This document shows positions 1 through 7,893 of a stretch of 27,556 nt of DNA, in pieces (position 1 is the first letter of the stretch; each line of letters starts with the position of its first letter). This stretch comes from an uncultured Alphaproteobacteria bacterium. Its GTDB lineage: Bacteria > Pseudomonadota > Alphaproteobacteria > RF32 > CAG-239. The translations under genes and the position numbers were made by a program. The stretch lies in contig CAKQLP010000015.1 in the NCBI GenBank assembly GCA_934254675.1, forward strand, positions 1 to 27,556, given 5' to 3'. Under the pieces are notes generated by a model that saw only the letters and a program-made list of their open reading frames with translations, was not told the origin of the DNA and made no database searches.

Positions 1-84
1 AGACCATTGGCATTCACACAATCCGGATATGCCTTGTTTAGCGAAAAGCAAAAGAATGAGATTGAAAAACTAAAAAATAAATAA
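1..84 (+). CDS. 3' end of an unknown CDS (cut by the window edge)
   Basis: Frame 1 is open from the first base to a TAA at 82-84 and gives 27 residues ending in the charged stretch EKQKNEIEKLKNK. The Lys/Glu-rich amphipathic tail looks like a normal protein C-terminus, but nothing in it identifies a family. It lies just outside the tRNA-Lys tail copy at 206-226, a position where integrase genes of tRNA-targeted elements can sit. That role is not supported by any visible motif. The reading could also be chance, since only 28 codons are visible. Confidence 0.45.
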   Translation, partial: RPLAFTQSGYALFSEKQKNEIEKLKNK

Positions 85-160
85 TTCGTTGCTTAAGCTC
101 CTGAATGCTAATTTATTGTAACTTTAAAAAGTGGGACAGGAGTGGGATAAATTCTTGTTC

Positions 161-198
161 TAAAAAAGAAAAGACCTAGGATATAACTCCTAAGTCTT
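161..198 (-). terminator. Rho-independent terminator beyond the tRNA-Lys tail copy
   Basis: Arms 171-180 (aagacctagg) and 189-198 (cctaagtctt) pair with one mismatch around an 8-nt loop. On the minus strand a T-rich run follows (168 down to 161). It sits just past the duplicated tRNA tail at 206-226, so it would stop minus-strand transcription that passes the tRNA and its adjoining element. Confidence 0.6.
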
Positions 199-205
199 TG
201 ATTTT

Positions 206-226
206 GTTGGTGAGCTCGGTGGGATT
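206..226 (-). repeat. Exact 21-bp copy of the tRNA-Lys 3' tail
   Basis: This stretch is identical to 377-397, which holds the 3' acceptor strand, the CCA and two following bases of tRNA-Lys. Both copies run in the same direction, 171 bp apart. Beyond position 226 the sequence leaves the tRNA (attactcc instead of attcgaac), so this is a tail fragment and not a second tRNA. Confidence 0.85.
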
Positions 227-346
227 ACTCCACTTCGTTTCGTTCACGGCGCTCATAGGCATTGCCTACCGGCACACCCCCGTGTGCCTTTCGCTTGTGT
301 CAAACCCGCTTTTTCGCGGCTTCTTATCCCTTGATACTTCACCAAC
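206..346 (-). mobile_element. tRNA-Lys-associated element bounded by tRNA-tail copies (141 bp)
   Basis: One end (206-226) is an exact direct copy of the tRNA-Lys tail. The other end (314-346) is an inverted, degenerate copy of the T-arm plus acceptor: it begins TCGCGGcTTCttATCCC where the tRNA has TCGCGGgTTCgaATCCC, and it ends TCACCAAC like the tRNA. The interior is richer in GC than the flanks and has small palindromes such as cacacccccgtgtg. I see no convincing gene in it. The same arrangement occurs at tRNA-Val and at the right edge of the window. 'Mobile element' is an inference from the repeated architecture. Confidence 0.5.
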
Positions 347-373
347 AAAAAAAGCCACCATAAAGGTGACTTT
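347..373 (-). terminator. tRNA-Lys terminator
   Basis: On the minus strand, a few bases after the tRNA CCA, AAAGTCACC pairs with GGTGGCTTT around TTTAT (with one G-U pair) and a T7 run follows. This is the expected terminator of the tRNA-Lys transcript, placed between the tRNA and the adjoining element. Confidence 0.7.
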
Positions 374-378
374 ACTGT

Positions 379-454
379 TGGTGAGCTCGGTGGGATTCGA
401 ACCCGCGACCCTTTGATTAAAAGTCAAATGCTCTACCGACTGAGCTACGAACTC
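379..454 (-). tRNA. tRNA-Lys (anticodon TTT)
   Basis: The minus strand reads a 76-nt cloverleaf including an encoded CCA. The acceptor GAGTTCG pairs with CGAGCTC (one G-U), the D arm reads GCTCAGTCGGTAGAGC, the anticodon loop is CTTTTAA with anticodon TTT, and the T arm is CGGGTTCGAATCCCA. A TTGACT-17-TATAAG promoter lies directly upstream (469-497) and a terminator directly downstream. Confidence 0.96.
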
Positions 455-468
455 GCTTAACGAATATG

Positions 469-497
469 CTTATATTAAATAAATTTATAGAAGTCAA
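469..497 (-). promoter_or_regulatory. Promoter of tRNA-Lys
   Basis: On the minus strand a -35 box TTGACT (497-492) and a -10 box TATAAG (474-469) are separated by exactly 17 bp. The -10 box ends 14 bp before the tRNA 5' end, so the leader is only a few bases long. Confidence 0.7.
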
Positions 498-607
498 TAG
501 AAAAAATAAAAAAAGTTAAAAAAAATGAAATTAGTGTTTATTTATTAATATTTGTATGTTACTATTCATTAAATTTTAGAAAAACTTTTATTTTGTAGAG
601 GTTATGT

Positions 608-928
608 ATGACTATTGGTAATGAAATCGGGCAAAAAGGCAGGTATAGTATTTTACAAAACGCAAAAGGTGAAATTATGCTGATGATGGATAGCCGCGCT
701 GGTGGTCCGGAAAATCCTCGTTTTATTTATGATGGCGGGGAAAAAGCTTTGTTGTATCGTTCTCAAGAAAGTTCTGTTGCCTTTAATAATATTGATAAAG
801 GGGCTCGCACACCTTTAAAATCAGTTTCTGAAATTTTGGTTGTTGAAATTGAAAATGATGATGTGGAACGGGAATATATTGTTCCGGTTCGCCTCGTTAA
901 AGATGTTCAGAATCTTATTGTATCTTGA
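608..928 (+). CDS. Small soluble protein of unknown function, first gene before nuoL
   Basis: A 106-residue protein with an ATG start preceded by AGAGG at a 6-nt spacing. It has no signal peptide or membrane segment. Residues from about 5 to 105 alternate short polar and hydrophobic runs typical of a small beta-rich domain, and the end (EILVVEIENDD, then EYIVPVRLVKDVQNLIV) looks like edge strands. I do not recognise a family. It ends 19 bp before the nuoL-like gene on the same strand and probably shares its mRNA. Its place resembles that of nuoK in complete nuo operons, but NuoK is a three-helix membrane protein and this is not. Confidence 0.75.
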   Translation: MTIGNEIGQKGRYSILQNAKGEIMLMMDSRAGGPENPRFIYDGGEKALLYRSQESSVAFNNIDKGARTPLKSVSEILVVEIENDDVEREYIVPVRLVKDVQNLIVS

Positions 929-947
929 GCGGCTTAGAAGGCTTTAA

Positions 948-2633
948 ATGATTGCAGATACCATTTTTTTGCTATTTGTCGTCGTTGTTTTTAGCAGCTT
1001 TAAAATTGGCGTGAAAACAGACAAGATTTTTTCTTGGCTGACTTTTTTGTTTTTAGGCGGAATTTTTGTAAATTTTTATCAATATCAAAATAAATTTCAA
1101 GAGAGTGTTTTTTCTTTTGTGTGGAATAGTTCTCCAAGCGGAAATATTACTGTTGATGTAATTTCAAATGCTTATAATTATTATTTGGTTTTGCCTTTCT
1201 TGTTTATGACACTGCTGAGTGTTGGTTATAATGTTGTTTTTCGATATGAAGAACGGCGGAATTATTATAACGCTCTTGTGTTGTTTAATTTGGTTTCGCT
1301 TATTTTAATGATTACCAGCAATAATTTGGTGCAACTTATCTCAGGTGTGTTTATTGTTGATATTATGGCGTTGCTTATGATTAAAGATGTTGAAAAATCA
1401 AAACTTCACGCTACGCTTAATTTAATTGCCGATATGTTGTTGTTTACGGTTTTGGCTGTGATAAATTGTCAATTAGAATCGTTGGATTTACGGCAAATAG
1501 TTGAATATAACAAAATTGGCTATCATCAAGATTTTGTGGCTGGGGCAGGTTTGATTGCTGTGTTTATTAAACTGGGTGTTGTTCCGTTTCATGAAGGTTG
1601 GCTAAAACTAAAAGATATTCGATTTCATCGTTTACAAAATGTTTTATTTTTAACTTCACCGGTTTCTGCTCTTATTTTATTACAAAAATTTTTTTATTTG
1701 TGGCAGAATTCCCTGCTTTTTTTGCCGATATTGCAAATTGGTTGCTTTATAGGCATCTGTTGGGGGAGCGTTTGTTTATGGTGTGCTGAAAATCTAAAGG
1801 TCAAGATTATTTATATGCAAATGGCTTTTTGGCCGGTTTTAATCTTGCTGTGGGCGGATAATCAATTCGTATGGTCTGAATTTTTTACAACTTTGCTGAT
1901 TTGCCAATATTTGGGAGTTTGTTTGCTATATTTTTTGTATTATAAAGCGAATCGATGTGCAAGTCTTTTAAAAATAAAAAATATCGATATAGACTCCGGC
2001 GCGTACTGTTGGAATATTTTTATTTTGTATTTGGCGGTGTTTTTTGCCGAATCTCAAAATATTTGGTTGTTGCAGAAAAAAACGGACGGAATGGTTTTGT
2101 TTGGTTATTTTCTATTTATTTTAACAATAGCTCAAATTTTTCATCAATTTTGTTTTTTTTCAAAAAAAGCAGAGATAAAACCGGTTTATCATCAATCTAA
2201 AAAACTTTTTTGGTTTATAACAAGTTTGGCCATTTTTTGGGTATATAAAAATGATTCAAATATTATGCTCTTAAATAAAAATTTTTACAGTTATTTGCCG
2301 CTGATTTTTTTACTTATAATGGTATTTTTGCCGCTGCCGAAATTTATTTATAAAATATATAATAATAAAGATATTCAGGATATTAATATTTTTGATAAAA
2401 TTTATAACACACTTGTTGCCGAGCCGATTTTATGGTGCGGACGAATTTTGGCGGTTTTAATTGATAGAATGTTGATTGAAAAAATGATTGTCGGCGCTGC
2501 TTCTTTATGTTTACAGAGTTCTATACGTTTGTTTAGAAATATTCATTATAATCGATTATGGGGCGGATTAGCCATGATTGTATTGCTTTGTGTATTGTTG
2601 GCAATCTCATATTATAACGGGAGAATAGAATAG
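948..2633 (+). CDS. nuoL: Diverged NuoL-like complex I membrane subunit
   Basis: A 561-residue, very hydrophobic protein with about 14 or more membrane segments. It is somewhat short for NuoL (about 610-650). The diagnostic piece is FIKLGVVPFHEGWL near residue 206, the counterpart of GKSAQLPLHTWLPDA in TM7-TM8 of NuoL, and the antiporter lysine survives as K208. The TM5 glutamate of the GWEGVG motif is replaced (G133-V-F135) and the HAATMV motif of TM8 is gone. The C-terminal stretch after residue 480 resembles the lateral-helix and final TM region of NuoL. The assignment rests on the order L-M-N-birA-rnj and on hydrophobicity as much as on motifs. It overlaps the next gene by one base. An MrpA- or hydrogenase-4-like protein is the alternative. 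Confidence 0.65.
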   Translation: MIADTIFLLFVVVVFSSFKIGVKTDKIFSWLTFLFLGGIFVNFYQYQNKFQESVFSFVWNSSPSGNITVDVISNAYNYYLVLPFLFMTLLSVGYNVVFRYEERRNYYNALVLFNLVSLILMITSNNLVQLISGVFIVDIMALLMIKDVEKSKLHATLNLIADMLLFTVLAVINCQLESLDLRQIVEYNKIGYHQDFVAGAGLIAVFIKLGVVPFHEGWLKLKDIRFHRLQNVLFLTSPVSALILLQKFFYLWQNSLLFLPILQIGCFIGICWGSVCLWCAENLKVKIIYMQMAFWPVLILLWADNQFVWSEFFTTLLICQYLGVCLLYFLYYKANRCASLLKIKNIDIDSGAYCWNIFILYLAVFFAESQNIWLLQKKTDGMVLFGYFLFILTIAQIFHQFCFFSKKAEIKPVYHQSKKLFWFITSLAIFWVYKNDSNIMLLNKNFYSYLPLIFLLIMVFLPLPKFIYKIYNNKDIQDINIFDKIYNTLVAEPILWCGRILAVLIDRMLIEKMIVGAASLCLQSSIRLFRNIHYNRLWGGLAMIVLLCVLLAISYYNGRIE

Positions 2634-4042
2634 TGTCAGAGTTGGTTTTGATATTAATGCTGTTGCCGTTGATAGGCTGTCTCTTTGTTTTATCGGCGCC
2701 GGATGCAAAAAATAATGCGTATCATGTGTCGTTATTTACTTTGATTACAGGAATAGTCATAATTTTACGTTTGTTTTCACTATTGGATATAGAGGCTCCA
2801 TCGCTTTCTTTTAATTTTTCATATCAATGGTTGGAAAATTTTAAATTTGATTTGTATTTTGGTTTGGACGCGCTTTCATTGCTGTTGATTTTGGCTGTTT
2901 ATTTATCCTTAATTATCGGGATGTCCGGATTAAATGAAAGTACTCGCAAAAACAAAATGCTTTTAGTATTAACTCTTTGCTTTACAAGTAATATTACCGC
3001 CTTTTTGTCTGCCGGTGATTTGATGTCTTTTTATGTGTTTTTTGCAAGCATGCTTTTGCCGTTATTTATGCTTGTCGGCGCATACGGGAACGCTAAAAAA
3101 ATACAGACGCTTTATCGTTTTTTTCTGTATAATTTTATGGGGATTTTGTTTTTGTTGTTGGCGGCATTGCTTTTATATAAGTTTTATCAAGGAAATGTGC
3201 ATTTAGACAGGATTGCCGTGATTGATATGTCGCCCAAAGCCGGTCTTTTTGTTTGGAGCGCCGTTTGTTTGGCTTTTATATCTCGTATTCCAGTGTGGCC
3301 GTTTCATTCTTGGATAGCATCGGTTTGCGTTAATATTAAAAATCCGTTGGCCTATATAATGGTGAATATGCTTCCGTTAACCGGTCTTTATGGTTTTGTG
3401 CGCTTTTGGCCTTTATCCGTGCCGGACAGCATTCAATTATATTTGCCTTTTATTGAAGCGATGACGATTATAACAATGTTTTTTTTAGCTCTTATCGGTT
3501 TAGCCAGTCATGAATTTTTATATAAATTGTTTTCTTATACAACAGTTTATTATTTGTTTTTTTTGTTGGCGGTTGTTTTGCCCACAGATGCGCTAAAAAT
3601 GAATATTGCGTATTCTTTGTTTATTTTTTTAATTGTTGTTTCTTCATTGGTTGTTTTAGATTTGCAATTTGAGGAGAAATGTCAGCAAAAAATATGCGGA
3701 TATCGCGGAATTCTTGCATATATGCCGCGATTTTCTTTAGTTATTTCATTTTTTGTGTTAACCGCAGTCGGGTTGCCGATATCTTCATTGTTTTGGAATA
3801 ATTTTGTACTTGTATCCGAAATATTTTACGAAAGTTTTAAAATAGGTTTGTGCGTTATGATGGCTTTAACACTGGTCGCGTTAGGATTGTTACAAGAACT
3901 TTATGTTATGCGAGATTTAAAAAAACATGAAATTGGGGCGGAAAACATAGAAGATTTGTCTTCTCGGCAACTTGTTTTTACAATAGGTGTCGTCGCCATA
4001 CTGTTTTTATCTTTCTTCAATCCGCTATGGTTTATTTTTTAG
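2633..4042 (+). CDS. nuoM: Diverged NuoM-like complex I membrane subunit
   Basis: 469 residues, about 14 membrane segments, starting at a GTG that shares its G with the nuoL stop; GGGAG upstream serves as ribosome binding site. Family marks are GLDALSLLLIL at 77-87 (GIDGIS in NuoM), RIPVWPFHSW at 218-227 (KMPVVPLHGW) and LYGFVRF at 252-258. By eye the conserved charged residues are altered: the TM5 glutamate is A138, the TM7 lysine is R218, the TM8 lysine is L249, and the glutamate of the GFxGEF motif near the end is N. The subunit may hold the fold without the usual proton path. It lies between nuoL and nuoN in the canonical order. Confidence 0.78.
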   Translation: MSELVLILMLLPLIGCLFVLSAPDAKNNAYHVSLFTLITGIVIILRLFSLLDIEAPSLSFNFSYQWLENFKFDLYFGLDALSLLLILAVYLSLIIGMSGLNESTRKNKMLLVLTLCFTSNITAFLSAGDLMSFYVFFASMLLPLFMLVGAYGNAKKIQTLYRFFLYNFMGILFLLLAALLLYKFYQGNVHLDRIAVIDMSPKAGLFVWSAVCLAFISRIPVWPFHSWIASVCVNIKNPLAYIMVNMLPLTGLYGFVRFWPLSVPDSIQLYLPFIEAMTIITMFFLALIGLASHEFLYKLFSYTTVYYLFFLLAVVLPTDALKMNIAYSLFIFLIVVSSLVVLDLQFEEKCQQKICGYRGILAYMPRFSLVISFFVLTAVGLPISSLFWNNFVLVSEIFYESFKIGLCVMMALTLVALGLLQELYVMRDLKKHEIGAENIEDLSSRQLVFTIGVVAILFLSFFNPLWFIF

Positions 4043-4051
4043 GAAAAAACT

Positions 4052-5479
4052 ATGATTGAAAATTTATTATACTTTTCTCCCATTTTACTGTTAAGTGTCG
4101 GAAGCGTTTTTTTGGCTTTGTGTCATTGGCGGGATGTATCTGTGGGCATGACATTTAGAATTGCTAAAATTTTTACAATTTTAAGTTTTTGCGCCGCGAT
4201 TATTTTTTATAATCGGTCGGCTTTTCCTACTTTAATGTTTGTAAACAAATTTTCATTATTGTTTTTAACGATTACATACATAGCCATGATAGGAACATTG
4301 TTTCTTTCTAAAAAATGGTATGCCGGCATGAATATGAATGGGGCGCTTTTTTGCTGTGGATTGCTTCTGTCGGGAATTTCGGGATTTATCTTGATAACGT
4401 CGCAACATTTATTATTGACCGCCGGCGGCATGTATTTGCTTTTAGCTTGTAATTATTTACTTTTTATTCGGGCAGACAAAAAAAAAGATGTGTATTTGAG
4501 TAGCAAGCTATATGCCGTTTCCGCTGTTTTTGTCTCATTGTTTATATTGGTGCTTGTTTATGGCGTATTTGAACAACAAGCTGGATTTGATTATCATTCT
4601 TTAAGCATTTATTTTGAAAATGAAACGGAAAATACTGTGGCGTTTATGATTGCGATTGGTTTGACTTTGGTCTTTGTTTTTTTATTAGGATTAGCGCCGC
4701 TCCATTTTTGGTACACAGAAACAACGGGGCAAATAGTTTTGCCCGTATTTACATATTTTACGCTTATTCCTATCAGTACTTGTTGGGGGGCGTTTATAAA
4801 GTTAAACACATACGTTTTATCGGCGATGGAACCTAGATTGATTTTATTTTATCAAGGTCTGGGGGTGTTAACCATGTTTGTTGGCGCAATCGGGGCGTGT
4901 AGCGGAAAAAATATTAGAAAAATTTTTGCGTATGGTGCTGTTTATCAACAAGGAATTGTTTTTTTGATGCTTCAGCATTTTACTTCAGAAGCATTGAATA
5001 CGGCATTTATTTATTTAAACATTTATATTTTGGCAATGTATGGTATTTGTTCTTGTTTATATGGGTTGAAAAATAAAGGCGAATATTTGTTTATGTTGAG
5101 TGATTTTGAAGGAACAGCCTTTAGACGCCCGTATTTGGCTTTTGCAATGACAATTTTTTTATTTTCATTAATAGGATTTCCTCCATTTTTAGGCTTTTTA
5201 GGATTGTTTTCGGTTGTTAATAATTTAGTGCTTCACAATAATTTTTATCAACTTGCTTTTTTGTTGATAGCTTTAGTGACTTTGACTTATTCTTATTTGC
5301 AAATTATAAAAACATTGTATTTTGAAAATAGCCGTGTTACATTTGATCGTGTGGATAGAGGAATTTACATGGTTGTTTTGTTAACTGTTTTAGTGATGAT
5401 GTTTTTGGTTTTGCAACCTCACTTTTTAGTGCAGAATGTGGAGTGGATATTAGAAGGAGTGCTGACTTGGAGACAATAG
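4052..5479 (+). CDS. nuoN: Diverged NuoN-like complex I membrane subunit
   Basis: 475 residues, close to the usual NuoN length, with about 13-14 membrane segments. AGGA lies 7 nt before the ATG. The NuoN fingerprints are LLGLAPLHFWYTET at 211-224 (KLGLVPFHFWVPDV in the family) and IGFPPFLGFLGLF near residue 380 (GIPPTLGFIGKF). The usual charged residues are missing at every place I can align: TM5 E to Y128, TM7 K to L211, TM8 K to I241, and the late K of GFIGKF to L. The 3' end overlaps the biotin ligase start. It is the last of the nuo genes here; no other complex I gene is in the window. Confidence 0.78.
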   Translation: MIENLLYFSPILLLSVGSVFLALCHWRDVSVGMTFRIAKIFTILSFCAAIIFYNRSAFPTLMFVNKFSLLFLTITYIAMIGTLFLSKKWYAGMNMNGALFCCGLLLSGISGFILITSQHLLLTAGGMYLLLACNYLLFIRADKKKDVYLSSKLYAVSAVFVSLFILVLVYGVFEQQAGFDYHSLSIYFENETENTVAFMIAIGLTLVFVFLLGLAPLHFWYTETTGQIVLPVFTYFTLIPISTCWGAFIKLNTYVLSAMEPRLILFYQGLGVLTMFVGAIGACSGKNIRKIFAYGAVYQQGIVFLMLQHFTSEALNTAFIYLNIYILAMYGICSCLYGLKNKGEYLFMLSDFEGTAFRRPYLAFAMTIFLFSLIGFPPFLGFLGLFSVVNNLVLHNNFYQLAFLLIALVTLTYSYLQIIKTLYFENSRVTFDRVDRGIYMVVLLTVLVMMFLVLQPHFLVQNVEWILEGVLTWRQ

Positions 5480-6186
5480 ATGGTTGGTGCTGTTATTGGC
5501 GGAAAGAAGTTTCCAGTACAAACGATGAAATAAAAAAATATTGTTCCGATAATGGAAGTAAAATTGTTTTATGTGCCGAAAAACAAACTGCCGGCAGAGG
5601 ACGGAGAGGACATAGTTGGTTATCTTTAAGCGGAAATTTGTTTTTTTCTATGGCTTTTGAGTTTGATATTCGTAATGCCGGCAAAATTGCTATTATAAGC
5701 GGATTGAGTTTATTGCAAGTGATAAAACAACTAAAAGAAAATGCGAATGTTTTATTAAAATGGCCGAATGATGTTTTATTGAATAATGCTAAAGTCAGTG
5801 GCATTTTATTAGAAAAAGGATGTGGAAATTATTTAATTGTGGGGATTGGCGTTAATATTGCTCAAAGTCCGATTTCCAATGAACTTTGCTACCAAGTGAC
5901 ATCATTGTCAGAAGCTGGTATAGATATTGAGAAAAATGCTTTTCTAAAGCACTATATAAAGTTTTTTTTGCAGAATTTAAGCTTACTGCAAACTCAAGGT
6001 TTTGCAGTTCTGCGCGAGAAATGGCTTAGAAATGCCAAAGGATTGGAACAAGAAATTATTGTTCGGCAAGATGGCAAAGAGAAAAAAGGTATTTTTAAGG
6101 GAATTGATGAAAATGCCGCGTTATTAATGGCAACATCACACGGAATTGAAAAAATTATGGCCGGTGATGTGTTTTTTGAAGAGTGA
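5467..6186 (+). CDS. birA: Biotin--[biotin carboxyl carrier protein] ligase
   Basis: This enzyme joins biotin to the carrier protein of biotin carboxylases by way of biotinyl-AMP. From the TTG start it has 239 residues and only the catalytic and C-terminal domains, with no N-terminal HTH, so it should not act as a repressor. Motifs: SSTND (16-20), TAGRGRRGHSW (41-51, the biotinyl-AMP loop), KWPNDV (98-103) and KVSGILLE. I chose TTG at 5467 because AAGGAG (5454-5459) lies 7 nt upstream; an in-frame GTG at 5443 is the other choice. It overlaps nuoN by 13 bp. The nuoN-birA-rnj order is alphaproteobacterial, but coaX, often found between birA and rnj, is absent. Confidence 0.9.
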   Translation: METIDGWCCYWRKEVSSTNDEIKKYCSDNGSKIVLCAEKQTAGRGRRGHSWLSLSGNLFFSMAFEFDIRNAGKIAIISGLSLLQVIKQLKENANVLLKWPNDVLLNNAKVSGILLEKGCGNYLIVGIGVNIAQSPISNELCYQVTSLSEAGIDIEKNAFLKHYIKFFLQNLSLLQTQGFAVLREKWLRNAKGLEQEIIVRQDGKEKKGIFKGIDENAALLMATSHGIEKIMAGDVFFEE

Positions 6187-6192
6187 AATATT

Positions 6193-7854
6193 ATGAGTGA
6201 TTTTAAGAAAAAAGGAGTTTATTTTTTACCGCTGGGCGGAGCTGATGAAATCGGCATGAATATGTATATGTATGCTGTGGATGGTAAAATTATTGTTGTT
6301 GATGCTGGATATGGATTTTTACTGGATGATTATCCCGGAATGGAATTGGCTTATGCTTCTCCGGAATTTTTAGATGCGTATAAAGATGATATTGTCGGGC
6401 TGTTTATAACTCATGGACATGAAGACCATTTAGGCGCCATAGCTCAAATATGGCCGCATTTGCAATGTCCGGTTTATGCCATGGATTTTACGCTAGGTTT
6501 AATTAAATCTCGTTTGGCTGAATTTAAAATGGAGAATACTGTTCCTCTGGTTTCGGTAAACCAGAAAAGAACTGTCGAGGTGCCGAATTTTAGCGTTGAA
6601 TTTATATCCATTGCTCATTCTGTTCCGCAAACATGCGCTTTAGCCATCCGTACAAAATATGGCAATATTTTACATGCAACGGATTGGCGTTTTGATGATG
6701 AAGCTTTGTCGATGCTTCCAACAGATTTTGAAGCTCTGAAAAAATTATCCAATGAAGGCGTTTCTATGTTGGTGTGCGATTCAACCAACATAATGGTTGA
6801 TAAAAAATCTCCTTCCGAAGCCGAAGTCCGTAAGAGTTTAATGGAAATTATTCCTGAAATTGAAGGCGGATTGATTGTAACGTGTTTTGCTTCAAACTTG
6901 ATGCGTTTGGAAAGTTTGATTTTGGCCGCAAATAAAGCGGAGAGAACACCGGTATTGTTAGGACGCACACTTATAAACAATATTAAAATAGCAAAAGAAT
7001 GCGGATATTTACAAGATTTACCTCCGGTTCACACTATGGAAGAAGCTAAAGACATTCCTTCAGATAAGGCCATGTATATATGCACGGGATCGCAGGCGAA
7101 CTATCGGAGCGCGCTGAGTATTATTGCTAACGGTGAAAGTAAATATATTAAGCTGGATAATTCGGATACAATTATTTTTTCTTCAAAAATGATTCCGGGC
7201 AATGAAGATAAAATTGAAAGAATGCAGGAAAAACTAGCTTCGCAGGGGGCAACGGTGATTACGGATGAAACAGAGTTGGTGCATACCTCCGGTCATGCTT
7301 GCCGCGAAGATTTGAAACGCATGTATGATTTGCTGAAGCCGGCAGTTGTTTTGCCTGTTCATGGTGACAAAAAATTTATTCGAGAACATAAGCGCTTTGC
7401 ATTGAGTTGTGGCATTAAAGAGGTGTTTTCGGCTCGTAACGGAGATATGTGCCTGTTGCATGATAATCATATTGAGTTTTTAGAACAAGTTTTCAGCGAT
7501 ATTATTGGCTGGGATAGAAATCGTCCTGTTTCATTGGGTTCGCAACTTATTAAAAACCGCCGCCGTATTGCTTTTAACTGCAGTATGTTTATCAGTGCTG
7601 TTGTTAAAGATAGAAAACTGTTAGATTTGCAAATGTCGTCTATTGATATTTTGGAAGAACAGGATTGGAATAAATTGGCGGATGAAATTTTAATGGCGGT
7701 TAGGCCGTTGATAGAAAAAAAATTGTTGGAATCTGATAATCATACACAAATTGAAGATTTTATTCGCGGACAAATTCGACGTCGGGTTTTTGCGGCGACA
7801 GAAATTAAACCTGTTACATTTTTACATGTGGCGTTTTTAGATAATGTAAATTAA
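6193..7854 (+). CDS. rnj: Ribonuclease J (metallo-beta-lactamase/beta-CASP RNase)
   Basis: A 553-residue protein of the usual RNase J length, an endo- and 5'-3' exoribonuclease acting in mRNA decay and rRNA maturation in the cytoplasm. The metal-binding motif THGHEDHLGA is at residues 73-82 (H74, H76, D78, H79); further ligands are in FISIAHSVPQT and HATDWRFDD. The beta-CASP domain follows, with FASNLMRL and the late HTSGHACREDL and PVHGDKKF motifs. It begins 6 bp after birA and closes the operon, ending just before a strong bidirectional terminator. The Shine-Dalgarno is weak (GAGTGA), fitting translational coupling. Confidence 0.95.
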   Translation: MSDFKKKGVYFLPLGGADEIGMNMYMYAVDGKIIVVDAGYGFLLDDYPGMELAYASPEFLDAYKDDIVGLFITHGHEDHLGAIAQIWPHLQCPVYAMDFTLGLIKSRLAEFKMENTVPLVSVNQKRTVEVPNFSVEFISIAHSVPQTCALAIRTKYGNILHATDWRFDDEALSMLPTDFEALKKLSNEGVSMLVCDSTNIMVDKKSPSEAEVRKSLMEIIPEIEGGLIVTCFASNLMRLESLILAANKAERTPVLLGRTLINNIKIAKECGYLQDLPPVHTMEEAKDIPSDKAMYICTGSQANYRSALSIIANGESKYIKLDNSDTIIFSSKMIPGNEDKIERMQEKLASQGATVITDETELVHTSGHACREDLKRMYDLLKPAVVLPVHGDKKFIREHKRFALSCGIKEVFSARNGDMCLLHDNHIEFLEQVFSDIIGWDRNRPVSLGSQLIKNRRRIAFNCSMFISAVVKDRKLLDLQMSSIDILEEQDWNKLADEILMAVRPLIEKKLLESDNHTQIEDFIRGQIRRRVFAATEIKPVTFLHVAFLDNVN

Positions 7855-7893
7855 AAAAAATCCCTGCAATTTGTGTTGCAGGGATTTTTTTTA
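7853..7893. terminator. Bidirectional terminator between rnj and the 390-aa gene
   Basis: A 10-bp perfect stem (7860-7869 with 7876-7885, arm atccctgcaa) has an A run before it and a T run after it, so it works for the plus-strand rnj operon and for the convergent minus-strand gene ending at 7891. Confidence 0.85.

Noticed and set aside
206..346. Ordinary attL/attR of a genomic island at tRNA-Lys
   Set aside because: Only 141 bp lie between the tails, no integrase is visible, and the inverted T-arm copy is not part of normal att sites. An island left of 206 cannot be excluded because the window starts there.
198..416. A 72-codon open frame across the tRNA-Lys locus
   Set aside because: It runs through the tail copy, terminator and tRNA in antisense; the stretches of 'protein' repeat only because the tRNA tail is duplicated.
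608..928. NuoK ahead of nuoL
   Set aside because: Length fits (about 100 residues) but the protein is soluble and has no membrane helices.
5443..5466. GTG 5443 as birA start
   Set aside because: The strong AAGGAG at 5454-5459 lies inside this extension and points to TTG 5467; the extension adds no conserved residues.
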